A DNA stretch of 64,000 nucleotides. Origin: Macquaria australasica. Lineage: Eukaryota; Chordata; Actinopteri; Centrarchiformes; Percichthyidae. Below the pieces are notes generated by a model. The model searched no databases. It was not told the origin of the DNA and worked only from the letters and a program-made list of their open reading frames with translations. Each line of letters opens with the position of its first letter. The stretch's first letter is position 1. A program made the translations under genes and the position numbers. Shown one piece after another: positions 23,760 to 36,299 of this stretch. The DNA is taken from contig SEMN01000124.1 in NCBI GenBank assembly GCA_005408345.1, forward strand, positions 62,001 through 126,000. Reading direction: 5' to 3'.

Positions 23760-25180
23760 TGGATTTGATAAGAACTGTAAGGCTGTCTCTCTGTTTGAGC
23801 TGCGTCACTCACCGGCCTCTGTGCTCTGAAGAAACCTCCAGAGGCTGACACTAACAAATGTGTGAAGGGTTGGGTGTCCGCTGGGTTATGTCAAGTAAAT
23901 TTATGCCATCATTACAAGCAGCTTTGAATGTCCGCTTGTATTATGTGTTTGGACAGCGGTGTTTAATGGATTGTCACAGCTTGCCCGGACAGTATTACTA
24001 CCACACATGCTTCTCCACTTCACTTTTCCTCAATTTTCTTTTCCTTTCCTGCAGCGTGTTCTGTCATATCAGATTTCAGCCTTTATCAGACAAGAAACAC
24101 TTTGACTCTGTTCCTCACTAGTGAGTGCTGTTTATTTACAATCATGTTTTTTTCCCCTCCCTCTTGTTCTGTCTGACACATTTGCTGTTGCCTAGTTGGC
24201 CGCCTCTGTTCTCTTGTAATCAATCTCTTTTGTAGGTCTCCCTCCGCTCTCTGCCTCCCTCCCATCCTCCTCCTCATCCTCCTCCTAATCTCCGTTGCCT
24301 ACTTTTTCTCTTACAGCGCTCCTCTCTTCACTGACATCTCATGCACTGTAGTTTAACCCCCCTCCCTCCCCTCATCGCTAATCTCTCTCCTTTTCGCCTA
24401 CTCCCTCTCCCACACGTTGTCCTCTCCGAAAAGATGAGAGGGGTGCATTTCTGTATGTGTGATTGATATGTTATGTAAAGACACTTGCCAACAACAGGCT
24501 AACAGTATGATTGCAGCAGCAGTTAGGTTTTATCTGAGGACAAATTTGAGTTAAATGTATTCAGTGGGTGCTAAGTGCGCAAACATGAGTAAATTTGCCC
24601 TGTTTATAACTTTTAGTGCTGTGCAAAGATGAATTCTGCTTGTTCGTGCTAGGTATAAAAACACCACTCACTTTGCTCACAGAAGTCGTTTTAATTTTTA
24701 AGAGAAAATATACATTGATTGCATGCCCAGCGTCTGACGTACATTTGTAATTGCTGGGGTTTATTTACTTGAAATAATCAGAGGCTGCTGAACTTTGAGG
24801 TCGGTGTGTTGGATCGAGCAGCTCCTGCTAGTGTTGTAATTTGGCGGTGGGGGGTACAGGGAGCAGATGGCACTGACAGACTGTAACTTACCCAACAGAG
24901 AGAGGAGGTCAGTGCATGCTGGGAAAGACCACGGAGACAAAGGGGAGAGAGGGAGGCTAATATGCGCGAGGAGCATTGTTACCACATGGGAAATGTATAA
25001 TTCAGATCAAGTCGTGACACAAAACGTGAATCTCTCCAGCTAGTTAACTTCTTGAAGGCATTAGCCGACTGTTGCCCTCTGACCTTGCGTTGTGCAGTAC
25101 AGTACAGTGGCATCAGTATGGTGCACAGTACACAGTCACCTTGGCAATGACAGTCACTCTCTCCAAGGCTATGACATCAC
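23760..25180. other. Intergenic spacer ncapd2 to natriuretic peptide gene
   Basis: No coding exon seen. The stretch 24100-24420 is pyrimidine-rich. A TATAAAA at 24654-24660 could belong to a promoter of the downstream peptide gene, but it lies about 850 bases from the candidate 5' UTR donor, so this is weak. Confidence 0.5.
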
Positions 25181-25189
25181 TCCAAAGAA

Positions 25190-25507
25190 AAGGAGATGAG
25201 GAGGAGGAGGAAGATGAGGTGGGTTGGCGAGGGTGGGGAGTTGTCACTGGCTCTACAAAACCTCTGCAGTGTCCCAGCTGATGCCCCAACATTCAGCTCC
25301 TGCCAAGAGGACAGACGCAAGAGGAAGAAAATCATCATTTTCAACTCCATCAGAGCGCGGAGTAGGAGGAGTCAGCCGAGTGAGATAGTGATGCTCCCAG
25401 CAGGTGCCAACAAGTGAGAGGTAGCCGAGAGACCGAGAACCAGGGAGATGGAGAAGAGTCTGTGAGAGCAGAAGACACCCAGAGCTCTGAGAGACAACCA
25501 ACAACAG
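25190..25507 (+). other. Candidate 5' UTR exon of the C-type natriuretic peptide gene
   Basis: A purine-rich segment ends at 25507 in a strong donor (AACAG followed by GTGAGC). It has no frame continuing into the peptide gene. A matching acceptor could be TTTTCAG ending at 26284, which would leave a short leader before ATG 26326. Transcript data would be needed to fix the exon; this is inference from splice-site quality. Confidence 0.35.
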
Positions 25508-26325
25508 GTGAGCACACTTACATTATTTTTTTAATGTTTAGATATTCATGTGAAATGTTTTATAATCTATTTTATAGTTATCCATTGCAATAATTCACAA
25601 TGACTCAAGTTAAATAAAGATTGGTTATAGCTACAAATGGAGCTGTATACAGTCTGATGTTTTTTAAAGCAAACTTCAGATTTTGTAGAAAATGCATTTT
25701 CACAATTCATACTGTATTAAAACCTGAAAGGAACCTTAAGTACAGTAAGAAAATCAATTTTTTGTGTTGAAGTATCATTATAAAAAGCTTTCTTTCATAA
25801 AAAGGATGAAATCCTCTGTTTTGCAAGGGATAACACCTAGTTGGTACTTTTTGAAACACAAACTGACCCTTAATTAAATTGAGATCTATTTAACGCAGCA
25901 GAAAGTCTCCCTCTTGAAATAATGCAGAAAACTAATTATAATATATAATAAATGTATCCTGATTCTGTTTGTCTGTTTAAATCTAGATTTAAAAGCCTAA
26001 TCAGGGATGGGGGCTGCAAATTAGCTTTCGGCTAGACGCCCTCTGTACATTACATCTGTTGCATTGCTTATGTGTATGTAACAATGTTAATCTGTATGGT
26101 CCCTGTTAAATATACAAATGAATAAAAATTTTATTATTTTAAAATCATGAAGACACCAGTTTTTTTTTTTTCAAAACTGTTATTTTATATACACAGTGTG
26201 TAGATACATTTTTGTGTTTTTTGCATAAGTGATTTTAATTTCTCCACATAATTTTATCTGTATTTGGGTCCAGTGTATTTTCAGTCCTCCTGCTCCAGTT
26301 TTTCCTGTCCATCATCTCTGCTGCC

Positions 26326-26938
26326 ATGCTGTGTCCTGTGCTGCTTTGTGCCGCTCTGCTCCTCCTGACTCCCCTGGAGATCACAGAGGCTCGCGCTCTG
26401 CACCCCTCTCCTGATGCTGTGCAGGTACAGGGGGAGGGGAGGGGGAAGGATAGAAAAGGAAGAAAAGAGTGGATTGAGGAGGATTCAGAGTGGATGAAGC
26501 ATGTATGAGACTAGTCCAGAAGGATGGGAGGGAGAGCAGGAAAGAATACGAGGAGAGAGTAATGAAATGTATCACTGATTGAATTATTCTCCCTCGTACA
26601 CTCCCTGACAATTAAATTTAATCTTTTTTCCCCTCCTGTAGTTTATGGAGCAGTTTCTGGAACGCTACAATGACCTTTTGACCCTGGACGACCTGGAGAA
26701 CCTGTTGAACAGCCAACCGGAGGAGCAGTCCACCTTCTCCTCGGGGACCAAAGCGGCCGAATACCCCAAATGGGCTGACGGGCAGACGCAGGCTGAGACC
26801 CCATGGCTGCGCCTGCTGAAGGGGGCTCTGGCCAATCAGAAGCGCGCAGAACCGGACCGGTCAAGGAGGGGCTGGAACCGAGGATGCTTTGGGCTGAAAC
26901 TGGATCGGATCGGGTCCATGAGCGGACTGGGCTGTTAG
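26326..26938 (+). CDS. nppc: C-type natriuretic peptide precursor (CNP-1-like)
   Basis: Secreted precursor of a cGMP-signalling hormone that acts through the natriuretic receptor guanylyl cyclase B. Two coding exons, 26326-26424 and 26642-26938, join at phase 0 to give 131 residues. Residues 1-22 form a signal peptide (MLCPVLLCAALLLLTPLE, cleavage likely after ITEA). The propeptide ends in RSRR, a furin-type site. The mature peptide is 22 residues, starting GWNRG, with the 17-residue ring CFGLKLDRIGSMSGLGC closed by two Cys and no tail after the second Cys, which defines CNP against ANP and BNP. The GWNRG start resembles eel and killifish CNP (CNP-1 type); the subtype is inferred. It lies between ncapd2 and gapdh, where human has no such gene. 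Confidence 0.93.
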
Positions 26939-26954
26939 TGGAGAGAGGAGAGAA

Positions 26955-26960
26955 AATAAA
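26955..26960 (+). terminator. Proximal poly(A) signal of the CNP gene
   Basis: AATAAA begins 17 bases after the stop codon. A second AATAAA at 27432-27437 is followed by a T-rich stretch and may be the main site, with a longer 3' UTR. Confidence 0.45.
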
Positions 26961-27449
26961 GACTGATGACATCCTTCTTAGAGTATAATCAGGAAAAAAA
27001 ACACACACATGCAAAGGCATTGACATGCAGTGAAGGATGTTTACATGCGTGTAGACTACATGTAGTACGGTGTAAACTTGCAGCATTGCTAATGTGGTTT
27101 CATCCAGCGTAGGTCCCATAGATCAGATGCTTCACACACTGTTGTGGCTGTTTTAACAGAGCAACTGTAGTTTATTCCATGTGTAAGTATTAAACTCAAT
27201 ATTAGAACATGTGAGCTATGTTTACATCAAATGATCATCTTTGAATGTTGGGCTTATTTTTTTTAAGTAAACTGGCACTTTATGTGTTTCTAGCTTTGAC
27301 TGCGTGCAGTAAATGTAAACGTGTTTAGACATTTTGTGGCCAGGGGACTCGTGTGTAAAATCAGGTGTGATGGACGTGGATAACCTGTAATTTCTGCTGT
27401 TTCGTTTTTATGATTACTTATGATTTGCATGAATAAATGGATTTGACAT

Positions 27450-29700
27450 TTGCTCTGTTCTGTTTTTTTGTTTTGCTCACAGAAATGTGCAAGTGTGAGA
27501 TTCAACATCCACTTCTATTGACACGCGTCATCTCAATTTGTCCTTCAAAGTGGAGCTTCAAATTCTCCTGACAGATTTTTTTTTAACCCTTGATACCTTA
27601 TTAAATCCTTCTAAATGGCTGTTGGAGGAAGTTACATTTCTTCCCCCATCATTCTGGAGTATGAATGGCCAATCTTAATAACAACTGTATGTATGAAGCC
27701 CCTCTGCTGCATCCAAAACTGGTTTCATTCTGGCATCACATCACAGCCAAGTTCCCGGGGCAAAAATATTGGAAATAGAAATGAATATTTTCACGTCTTT
27801 GTCAGATAATCAAATAAAATATTCCAACTGATATTTATAACACATGTATTCATAAATGTGATGCAACTGTATATTTAACCGTCACACTGGCAGTACCAGC
27901 AGTTTGAGAACAAGATGAACATTTTCTTTCAGACTCTGAGGAAATTCTCAAAGGTCCATGTGGAACAAAGAACAAATCTATGTGTTAGATTTGTTTTCTA
28001 CCACAACACTAGATGGCAGTCTGAGTCCATTTCTGTTTCTCTGTTTGTTGCCACACTGAGATGCCCTCTGGACTTTGTACTGGACTCTAATACAGGATAC
28101 AAATTGTATAAATCTAGCTGAAGGCCCCTTTTACATGCCGACATTATTGTGCATAGATCACCAAATAGCAATCCATGCATTTTGTTGTCGCTACATTTTC
28201 TGATAAAGTGACAAGAATAAAACAGATAAATAATAATGTACTATTTAAAAAAAATGAAATACAGATGTCTTGGCATGTATCTTACAGTGACCCTTCCACT
28301 GAACTAAAGTAATAATTCCCCCACATATTATATTTTGTGGCTGCTCACTATCCTCCCTACAGTGAGTAGAGTTTGGCTGTTATAATATAGAAAGAAGATG
28401 TGATCTGTATGAGGCAGCATTTACAGTACTGAGAGTATAACATGGGCCAAGTGTTGACTTGCCAGCCGGCGTCTAATCTTAGCCTGACCTTTACTTCCCC
28501 TCTTTGACCTTAAGCTGCAGAACAGAGGCCAAGACTGGCATGCACTCAGGGTTGTGGTAGTTCAGCTATGCCCGGACTGCTGGACTGCAGCCATAAAACA
28601 CACCGGCACTGTCCAGTTTTGGAGCAGAGCTACATGTCTGCTAGCGACCACGTGATCTGCTGAGGTGGAAAATATACATTTCTGAAAGTAATTTTTGGTC
28701 CAGTTAGATGTGTAAGGTGTTGCACGTTCATGGTCTGCTGTGGTGGCAAGATGCCATGCCAAGGGTAAGGTTTCAATTCACTGTCAGGACTGTCCCGCTG
28801 GTGAGGCCCAGTATGCAGCCAGTGGGAGATTTCCAACAGGACTCAACTTGAATGGTCTTCTGGTTTAAACTGATATTCTCATTATTCTGATTAAACACTT
28901 TATATTATCCTCTCAAGTGCTTTTTTTTTCAAATACTGATGCCAGACAAAAGAGTCAAAATACACTGAGAAAACTGACATGTCCAGGTCTTGTCATCCTC
29001 TGTGTACAATGAATACAAGTGAAGACAGATCATTTAGCAGCAGCAACACTTTTATTCAGACAAAGGAAACTGTCCTTCAGTTAAATGTTTTTTTTAGCAT
29101 TCAGATTCTATTAGTTAGAGTTAGTCATTTCTAAATAACCTGACAAAACGACAATTTGACTGGGTAAATGGACTCAAACAGACTGAAGATGCCTCCTCTG
29201 CACATGCGTAAAATGATCATGTGTTCATGTCACGTAACCAAGACTCAACTTTTGACTCCTGCCGAGGAGATGGAAAGGCAGAGAAGGAAGGGTAGCTTTC
29301 CATAGCTACAGTGTGAGTCTGAAAGTGAAGGGTCATGGTCTTTGGACATTAAATGTCACAGTCAGGAAGACAGAGATTTGATCCCCCGTTTGCTCCCTCT
29401 GTGTGTCTGTGTTTACTGAGAAGGTCAGTGAGGGAGCCCTCTCTTTTTTTTTAGTCCACTATCTGAGGACATTAATATCTGAGTATCTATATCCAGGCCT
29501 CTTACAAGAGAGGAAGGTGGAAACACAAAAAAGGCTTGATGACACTGTAACTTCTGCTGAAACAATGTAAATCTAAACAACATATTTCAGAGTTTCAGGC
29601 CTGTAATACGCAGCAGAAATGGGATGATAAGAGAGAAGCTTCTAGGCTATTTAACTTGCATGAAGTTAATTTGCAGAAACCAGCTTGCACGTCTCTTTGC
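27450..29700. other. Intergenic spacer CNP-gapdh
   Basis: No coding exon, RNA gene or clear mobile element was recognised. Short open frames on both strands have no family likeness. Confidence 0.55.
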
Positions 29701-29724
29701 AGGCTGGCGACCTTGACATTCAGA

Positions 29725-29863
29725 GGAGGGCGGGGCGAGGAACAGTGACCAATGAGGGGGGCGTGGCTTTAAACTCTGGTCAATCATAAAAACACACAGC
29801 TAAACTTCGCTCTTCCCCACTCACACCCGGAGTCGCAAGACAGACTGAGGCATCTCACCAGTG
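29725..29863 (+). promoter_or_regulatory. gapdh core promoter and non-coding exon 1
   Basis: In order: a GC box (GAGGGCGGGGCGAG, about 29725-29738), a CCAAT box (29749-29753) and a TATA-like CATAAAAAC (29785-29793). The leader exon starts about 25-30 bases later and ends at 29863 (CCAGTG) before GTAAGT. The order and spacing suit a strong housekeeping promoter. Confidence 0.65.
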
Positions 29864-30367
29864 GTAAGTACCTTCATTTATTAAATGCTTTCAGTGGGAG
29901 AGGGTCAGGAACCTGCAGGGCCTCAGCAAGAGGCTGCGTGACTGAAGACCTTGATTTAGATCACCTGGGGGACAATCTGCACGGGCTTGATTGAACCTAA
30001 TTTTAAAGTAAATGTGGGAATGATGTTCAAAGAAATTCCCTTTGCTTTATAGTCCTGGTTTAAATGTAATTCTTGCTAAAACTGCTTTTCAGTGCACATA
30101 TTCAGTAGTTTTTATACGTGCTGGGAAAGTTCTGGAGTGCAGATTTGCATTGAAATTGTCTTGGACTGTGGTCGCAGATGGCTTATCAGTTCAATACTTG
30201 TTAATTTAAACTTTCTCAACACAGAATCTTAGAAACTGTCTGTCATCAAGTGGAAGCTAATATATGGCATCATAAATGTTGGTTTATCAGTATTTAACAG
30301 GATGTATTATTCTTCCCCTTCCTACTTTCTTCTGTCATTTCTCCCTCCAGAGGACAATCCAGGCAAC

Positions 30368-33300
30368 ATGGTGAAAGTTGGTATCAATGGGTAAGGGCTC
30401 ATTTTCATCCACTCACCTAACTTAAATCAACCAAATCCCCCTGGCGCACACACTCCTCTTAAACACTCACTTATTATTAGGTCTGTGTGCTCTCTGCACC
30501 CCCATGCCACACCCCTCTCATCTGTGCACACAGGGAGCATTTAACAGAGTTTAGTACTGATTTACTGTAATGGATGCCTTTATTTCAATTTTTAAAATGG
30601 TCTGTGCAAATGTATTTGTTTGCCCATTTAAAAAAAATACAATTATGGGAGAAGTAAGAATCTAAAAGCTTGTACAAAGTCCTCTCCTAAAAACTCAGAT
30701 ATACAGAATTAAGAAGGAATGGAAATGTAGCCACATTACTGGAACATAAAGGAAGATGTTCAGACTGTCTTGTAGGATATGACTGAATTATTCAGGAAAA
30801 AGTTATGAAAAGCTTACATACAAGTCTGTAGTTTGTCGATGGCCTACTAAAGACAGTTGAACGATTAAGCTAATAACATGTTAGGTTGAGTGTTTTGAAG
30901 TTGTAAGACAAAGCAGCATTTATAGCCCTCAGTATGGAGGAATAACTTCTTTGAATGATTAAGTCCAAAGTGTCGACCTTGTGCTCTGAATAGCAGGATA
31001 ACCGCAGTCTCTCTGTGATTAATTAATAGCAACATGTTTGTAATGGACATGCACAGATGCACACAGTCCCCCGGCTTTGAACTTTGCCCCCTAGCAGATA
31101 ACAAGGTGGCCAGTGGCTTCGACAGGGGGTCATTCGTCAGGGGATTGTTTTTCTGCTGTGTGAAGCAAGTAGAAGATGACCTGCGTAACTTTAAATGTTA
31201 TTGAACACGCATAATGTGACGTTAAAGTCTCCCTATCTGTTTCATGGATCTGGTCTTTATCTGTCCGCCCCTCTTCCTCCTCCCCCGGTGTCTGAGGACA
31301 GTGTATCTGTGCCAGGATTTTGGACCCGCGGTTAAAAAGTAACTCGGACTCCTGATCAAACAGTGCACTGCCGTCACCAGGATTACCACATTAGAGGTTC
31401 ATTTCGACTTTAGCCCCCAGAGAGGGAGTGTATGAGAGCTGAACAGCCACAAGCTGTGCAACACGCGCCTCCCTCGGCCCCTCCTCCTGAACCCTGCCCT
31501 TTCTTCGGCTGCAGTTTCAGGTCTCGTGGGGAGTTGCGTATCTCACACAAGGGGAAAAAAGCTAACAGTAATGTGAAGCAGGCCGTGCTGAGGTCAAAGT
31601 AAATGTCAAAAACCCAATTTAACGTCTTCATGACCGATTTTCACACTGATTATTTCCACTTCAGAAGCATTTGAAGCTTCATTTCACTGTGAGACATGAC
31701 TGTGATCATGTCATCCAGTGGCTTTGGTCAGAGTGACATGGTATCACACCACCATCTAGAGGCCAGACTGAGAAATGACACTGTTCACTTTTCAGATTCG
31801 GCCGCATCGGTCGTCTGGTGACCCGTGCTGCTTTCATCTCCAAGAAGGTGGAGATTGTGGCCATCAATGACCCTTTCATCGACCTGGAGTACATGGTAAG
31901 TCAAGAGGGCTTGAAAATATAAGGCATCAGGACTGAAATCAACACCAGCCATCAGCCACATGCTTGTAAATTTAGGCAAACTTTGGGTGATTTTGGTTGG
32001 TAGCTTTTTCAGTTCTTCTGGAGTCTGTGGAAGATGAGAATCACTCAAGAATATAATTTAAAGTGATGAGTAAAATATTCATGTAATTTCCCTCCAAATG
32101 TGGAGAGTGCATTAATTTGTCAAATTTATCTTAGGTCTATGCACACCGGATGAATTAAATATGTAGTGAAGGCTTTCTTAGTCAGAGATGTGCTGTCCAT
32201 CTTTATGTTAATTCATTTTAAATATCATGTCTTCAGCTTTTGTCAGCTCTCATAATTTGGTGAAAACTGTCTCCTTGTCTTCACATATCCTCTTCAGGTC
32301 TACATGTTCAAGTATGACTCCACCCACGGGCGCTTCAAGGGTGAGGTCAAAGTTGAGGGTGACAAGCTGGTCATCGATGGACACAAAATCAGCGTTTTCC
32401 ACGAGTGAGTTCACCAACCAGGCTTTTAATGTAGAAAGCATTTCAGTTAAACTACAATTTCACAAACGCACTAGCAAAAGGAAGAACCGAATAAGCATTT
32501 ATTCTGACTAACTTTTCTTATCTTTTTTTCTTTTTCAGGAGGGACCCTGCCAACATCAAATGGGGTGATGCTGGTGCCCAGTACGTGGTCGAGTCCACTG
32601 GCGTGTTCACCACCATCGAGAAGGCCTCTGTATGTACTCGATCCTGAACCCAAACTCTTGAAAAAATGATCACGTAAAAAACAAATGTACACTTGGCCAA
32701 AAAGGATGTAGATTATTAAATACACATTCAATTTGAAAAACGCATTGCAGGCTCACTTGAAGGGTGGTGCCAAGAGAGTCATCATCTCTGCACCTAGCGC
32801 TGACGCTCCCATGTTCGTCATGGGCGTCAACCATGAGAAGTACAACAACTCCCTCCCAGTTGTCAGGTAAGAATCAGAAAGTATCTTAGTTTGGTCGTCA
32901 TGTGTTTTTTTTTTTTTTTTTTTGTATATTTAAATGGGTTAACATTGAAATTCAGTCTTAAATTTGATACTGAGATTTTAAATCTGAAGGCTGTATTTTG
33001 AGCCTAATGCATTGAGTGTTTCAGTTATTGTTTCACCTGCTTCTCATGTGTGAAACATTTTTTGGTTGAACTTCGTCATACCAAAACTTTTTTTTTTTTT
33101 TTTTTTAATTTTGAAAATCCTCGGTTAACTGATGCTGTTCCTTCGCCTCTCCACAGCAATGCTTCCTGCACAACCAACTGCCTGGCTCCCCTGGCCAAGG
33201 TCATCAATGACAACTTCGGCATCATTGAGGGCCTGATGGTGAGGATTAAACACTCACCTGGGAACAATCGGGCAGAGAGACGCCAAGCAGCCCCTAAAAC

Positions 33301-34426
33301 CAGATTGACAAACGGCCCAAAAAGCCAGCATGACACTACAAAGTTATAGGGGGGTTAAACCATATTTTAATCACCCTCCTTTGTCTTTCTCTTCCTCTCT
33401 GTGACCGTCAGAGCACAGTTCATGCCATCACCGCCACCCAGAAGACTGTGGACGGTCCCTCCGGCAAGCTGTGGAGGGACGGCCGCGGTGCCAGCCAGAA
33501 CATCATCCCCGCTTCTACTGGTGCTGCCAAAGCTGTCGGCAAGGTCATCCCTGAGCTCAACGGGTCAGTGCCAAAAACACATGACTTGTGTTGCAGTACA
33601 GTATCTTTTTATTGCATGAACAAAACTTGCAATAAATCCAGTGAATTCCTGTCTGTTTGAGCTTTTATGTCTGTATTTTACAGCAAGCTGACCGGCATGG
33701 CCTTCCGTGTCCCCACCCCCAACGTGTCAGTGGTTGACCTGACAGTCCGTCTGGAGAAACCCGTAAGTGACCCTAAACTAAAATGGCTTCAATAACAGTT
33801 TAATGAACTAAATAAATTTTACTGCAAGTCAAAGTATTGAAAGATTGATTGTGGATTTTGGTTTTTGTAGACAATAAGAAACTTTAAATAAGACACACAG
33901 ATTTGTCTAGTGTGTTTATGAAGTAATAAATACAATTTTATGTGAATTGAACTAGAATGCAAACAATCTTTTTCTTAACAGGCCAAATACGATGACATCA
34001 AGAAGGTTGTGAAGGCCGCAGCTGATGGACCCATGAAGGGCATCCTGGGATACACAGAGGACCAGGTGTGTTTTTGAAGATGAGTTATAAGAGACCAACT
34101 GTTTTGTCGATCAGTGTTCTTGTTAACGTGGCGTCATCTCTTTGCTCTCCTGCAGGTCGTCTCCACAGACTTCAACGGTGACACTCACTCCTCCATCTTT
34201 GATGCTGGCGCTGGCATCGCCCTGAACGACCACTTTGTCAAGCTGGTGACATGGTACGCCTTCAGCATGGATTACTTTCATGTCCTCACATCCATTTCCT
34301 AGGATGCTTATTGACCACTTTTTTTTTTTTCTTTTCTTTTCTTGCTTCTTAACCAGGTACGACAATGAGTTTGGATACAGCAACCGTGTGTGCGACCTGA
34401 TGGCCCACATGGCTGCCAAGGAGTAA
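30368..34426 (+). CDS. gapdh: GAPDH, glyceraldehyde-3-phosphate dehydrogenase
   Basis: Cytosolic glycolytic enzyme converting glyceraldehyde-3-phosphate, NAD+ and phosphate to 1,3-bisphosphoglycerate; active as a homotetramer. Eleven coding exons give exactly 333 residues, the family length: 30368-30390, 31796-31895, 32298-32404, 32539-32629, 32751-32866, 33157-33238, 33412-33563, 33684-33762, 33982-34065, 34156-34253, 34357-34426. A non-coding leader exon precedes them. The NAD-binding loop is VGINGFGRIG at the N-terminus. The catalytic motif SNASCTTNCLAP places the nucleophile at Cys150, and His177 (STVHAITATQ) is present. The C-terminus reads WYDNEFGYSNRVCDL. No lesion is seen, so this is a functional gene and not one of the common processed pseudogenes. 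The long proline-rich N-terminus of the testis paralogue gapdhs is absent. Confidence 0.97.
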
Positions 34427-34725
34427 ACCAACCAGCCAGCCAACCGTCACTGCGCTATGCCACATCACCCACACTGTCCCGATACCAGAGTTATACGTTT
34501 AACAAGACATTGTATTATCTGTGAATCTGCCTGGTTCCATCAGATAGTCGACCCCCTTTAGATGCCTGAGGAAAGGTCCCACAGAGAGCAAACGAAAAAG
34601 ATTTAAATTGGTGACCAATTGCTTTTTTGTATTTGTTAAATTCCCTGTTCTGTTCTTGTGTGAGATGGAGTGAAGGTGTGAGTCTTTGTCTGTCTGTGGT
34701 ACTGAAGTACTGCGGTTATTGGTGG

Positions 34726-34731
34726 AATAAA
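34726..34731 (+). terminator. Poly(A) signal of gapdh
   Basis: AATAAA 300 bases after the gapdh stop, followed by a long T run at 34767-34794. Confidence 0.7.
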
Positions 34732-34760
34732 GTCCTCCGTTTGTGAGATTCATGCCCTCC

Positions 34761-34792
<32 letters not shown>

Positions 34793-34799
34793 TTCCCAC

Positions 34800-35540
34800 C
34801 ACACAGAACAAATCTATATTTTAAAAACTGCTCCAGTGGGTTTAATGCTGATGTCTGTAAATTAATTCTTATATGGGTTAGTGACTTTAGAAAAGCCTTA
34901 CAAGAGGTTTCCATCCATATCTGATCAGTTTCCTCCTGTGGGAATACACGGACGGCTCTAAATTGCCTTGACTCTCGATTAGGTGGGATTGTGAAGGATC
35001 ATTTCTGCGGGTTTGTCTGCTCCAATCGATTTCTTGCACCGCCAAATTGCTTTTATACAACAGTCACATGATCTTTAGTGCGGTCCATGTGGGAGAGTAC
35101 TGTAGCATGGCTAACACAACTGGACAAAAGCCCATTATAATGGTTCGATATGAGGCTTTTATGCCTGTTGGTGACTTGCTTTCACGAACTGGAAAGAGTG
35201 GCAAATTCATTTAACAAGTTATAATTGCAATTTTGCCCACTGATCCATCTGTATCGATTACTCGTCTGAATCCAAGGCTCCACTGATTGACTGACTGTAA
35301 AAGAAGTATTTATTGGAATTACGCTCAATAAGAGAAACGGCATATAGAAAGTTTAGTGGCATTTCCCTTCAATTTTCCTTTCAAATGTTTTTATTTAACT
35401 AAACTTCCTTTGAACTTTACTGAAATAGAGAGTTTGTGACTTGATACGGTTCCTAAGTGCGAGGACATTGATGGCTATACAGCAAACGCGTTTATTTCTG
35501 TCAGATTAAGACAAAAAATGTGATTTTACCATTTTTACAT
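34800..35540. other. Intergenic spacer after gapdh
   Basis: AT-rich sequence with no recognised gene or element between the gapdh 3' end and the LINE relic. Confidence 0.5.
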
Positions 35541-35548
35541 GTTTTTTC

Positions 35549-36030
35549 CATCTACGAAACATTGCCAAACTCAAGTCCATTGTATCTCAAGCTGAGCTAG
35601 AGATGATCATTCATGCTTTTATGTCATCCTGACTAGACTACTGCAATTCCATCTTCACCTGCCTCAGCAAGTCGTCTCTGGACCGTCTTCAAATGGTCCA
35701 GAACGCTGTTGCAAGGCTGCTGACCCGGTCCAGCAGGACAATTCATATCACACCCATTCTATCTTCCTTACACTGGCTTCCCATCAAGTTCCGGATTTAT
35801 TTTAAGGTTCTTGTTCTTACGTATAGAGCCCTGCATGGTCAGGCACCAGTGTACATCTCTGACCTGCTCCATCCTTACATCACCAGTAGGTCACTGAGGT
35901 CTTCTGACAGGGGCTTACTGGTTGTTCCTCGTGCCTTTGAAGTGGTTGCTCCAACATTGTGGACATACGATCTGCGGTCTCTGTTGATACCTTTAAAAAA
36001 CAGCTGAAGACTAATTTAAACTGGCCTTTG
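35549..36030 (+). mobile_element. LINE reverse-transcriptase C-terminal relic
   Basis: The conceptual frame shows NIAKLKS, then LDYCNSIFTCLSKSSLDRLQ, QNAVARLLT, LHWLPIKFRI, LTYRALHGQAPVYISDLL and VVPRAFEVVAPTLW. This is the region after the catalytic domain in jockey/CR1/L2-type non-LTR retrotransposons. A TGA at 35630-35632 interrupts the frame just before LDYCNS, and the frame ends near 36005. It is 5'-truncated, lacks the catalytic domain, and is dead. Confidence 0.85.
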
Positions 36031-36224
36031 TCTAGTCTGGTGCTGTATGAATTTTTTTTGTGCTCCTTTGTGCACTTTTACATTGACACCAATGTTCATC
36101 ATAATTAAAGTGTTGTATAACAGGACCCCAGTGATGGATGTGTGGATGTTCACTGGGATAACATGGATTCAGTGGATAAGTAAGAAAGGCAGGACAGAGG
36201 ATAAAGACCCTCAAATACCCCCAC

Positions 36225-36297
36225 CCTCTCTCTCTCTGTGTGTGTGTGTGTTTCTCTCTCTCTCTCTCTCTCTCACTCACACACACACACACACACT
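36225..36297 (+). repeat. (CT)n-(TG)n-(CT)n-(CA)n compound microsatellite
   Basis: Alternating CT, TG, CT and CA tracts in immediate succession. Confidence 0.9.
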
Positions 36298-36299
36298 GT

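Noticed and set aside
34499..34804. Reverse-strand open frame after gapdh
   Set aside because: Its N-terminus is translated poly(T) and it covers the gapdh 3' UTR; low-complexity shadow.
35693..36007. Open frame of 104 residues as a gene
   Set aside because: It is the tail of a LINE reverse transcriptase, interrupted upstream by a TGA at 35630 and lacking the catalytic domain.
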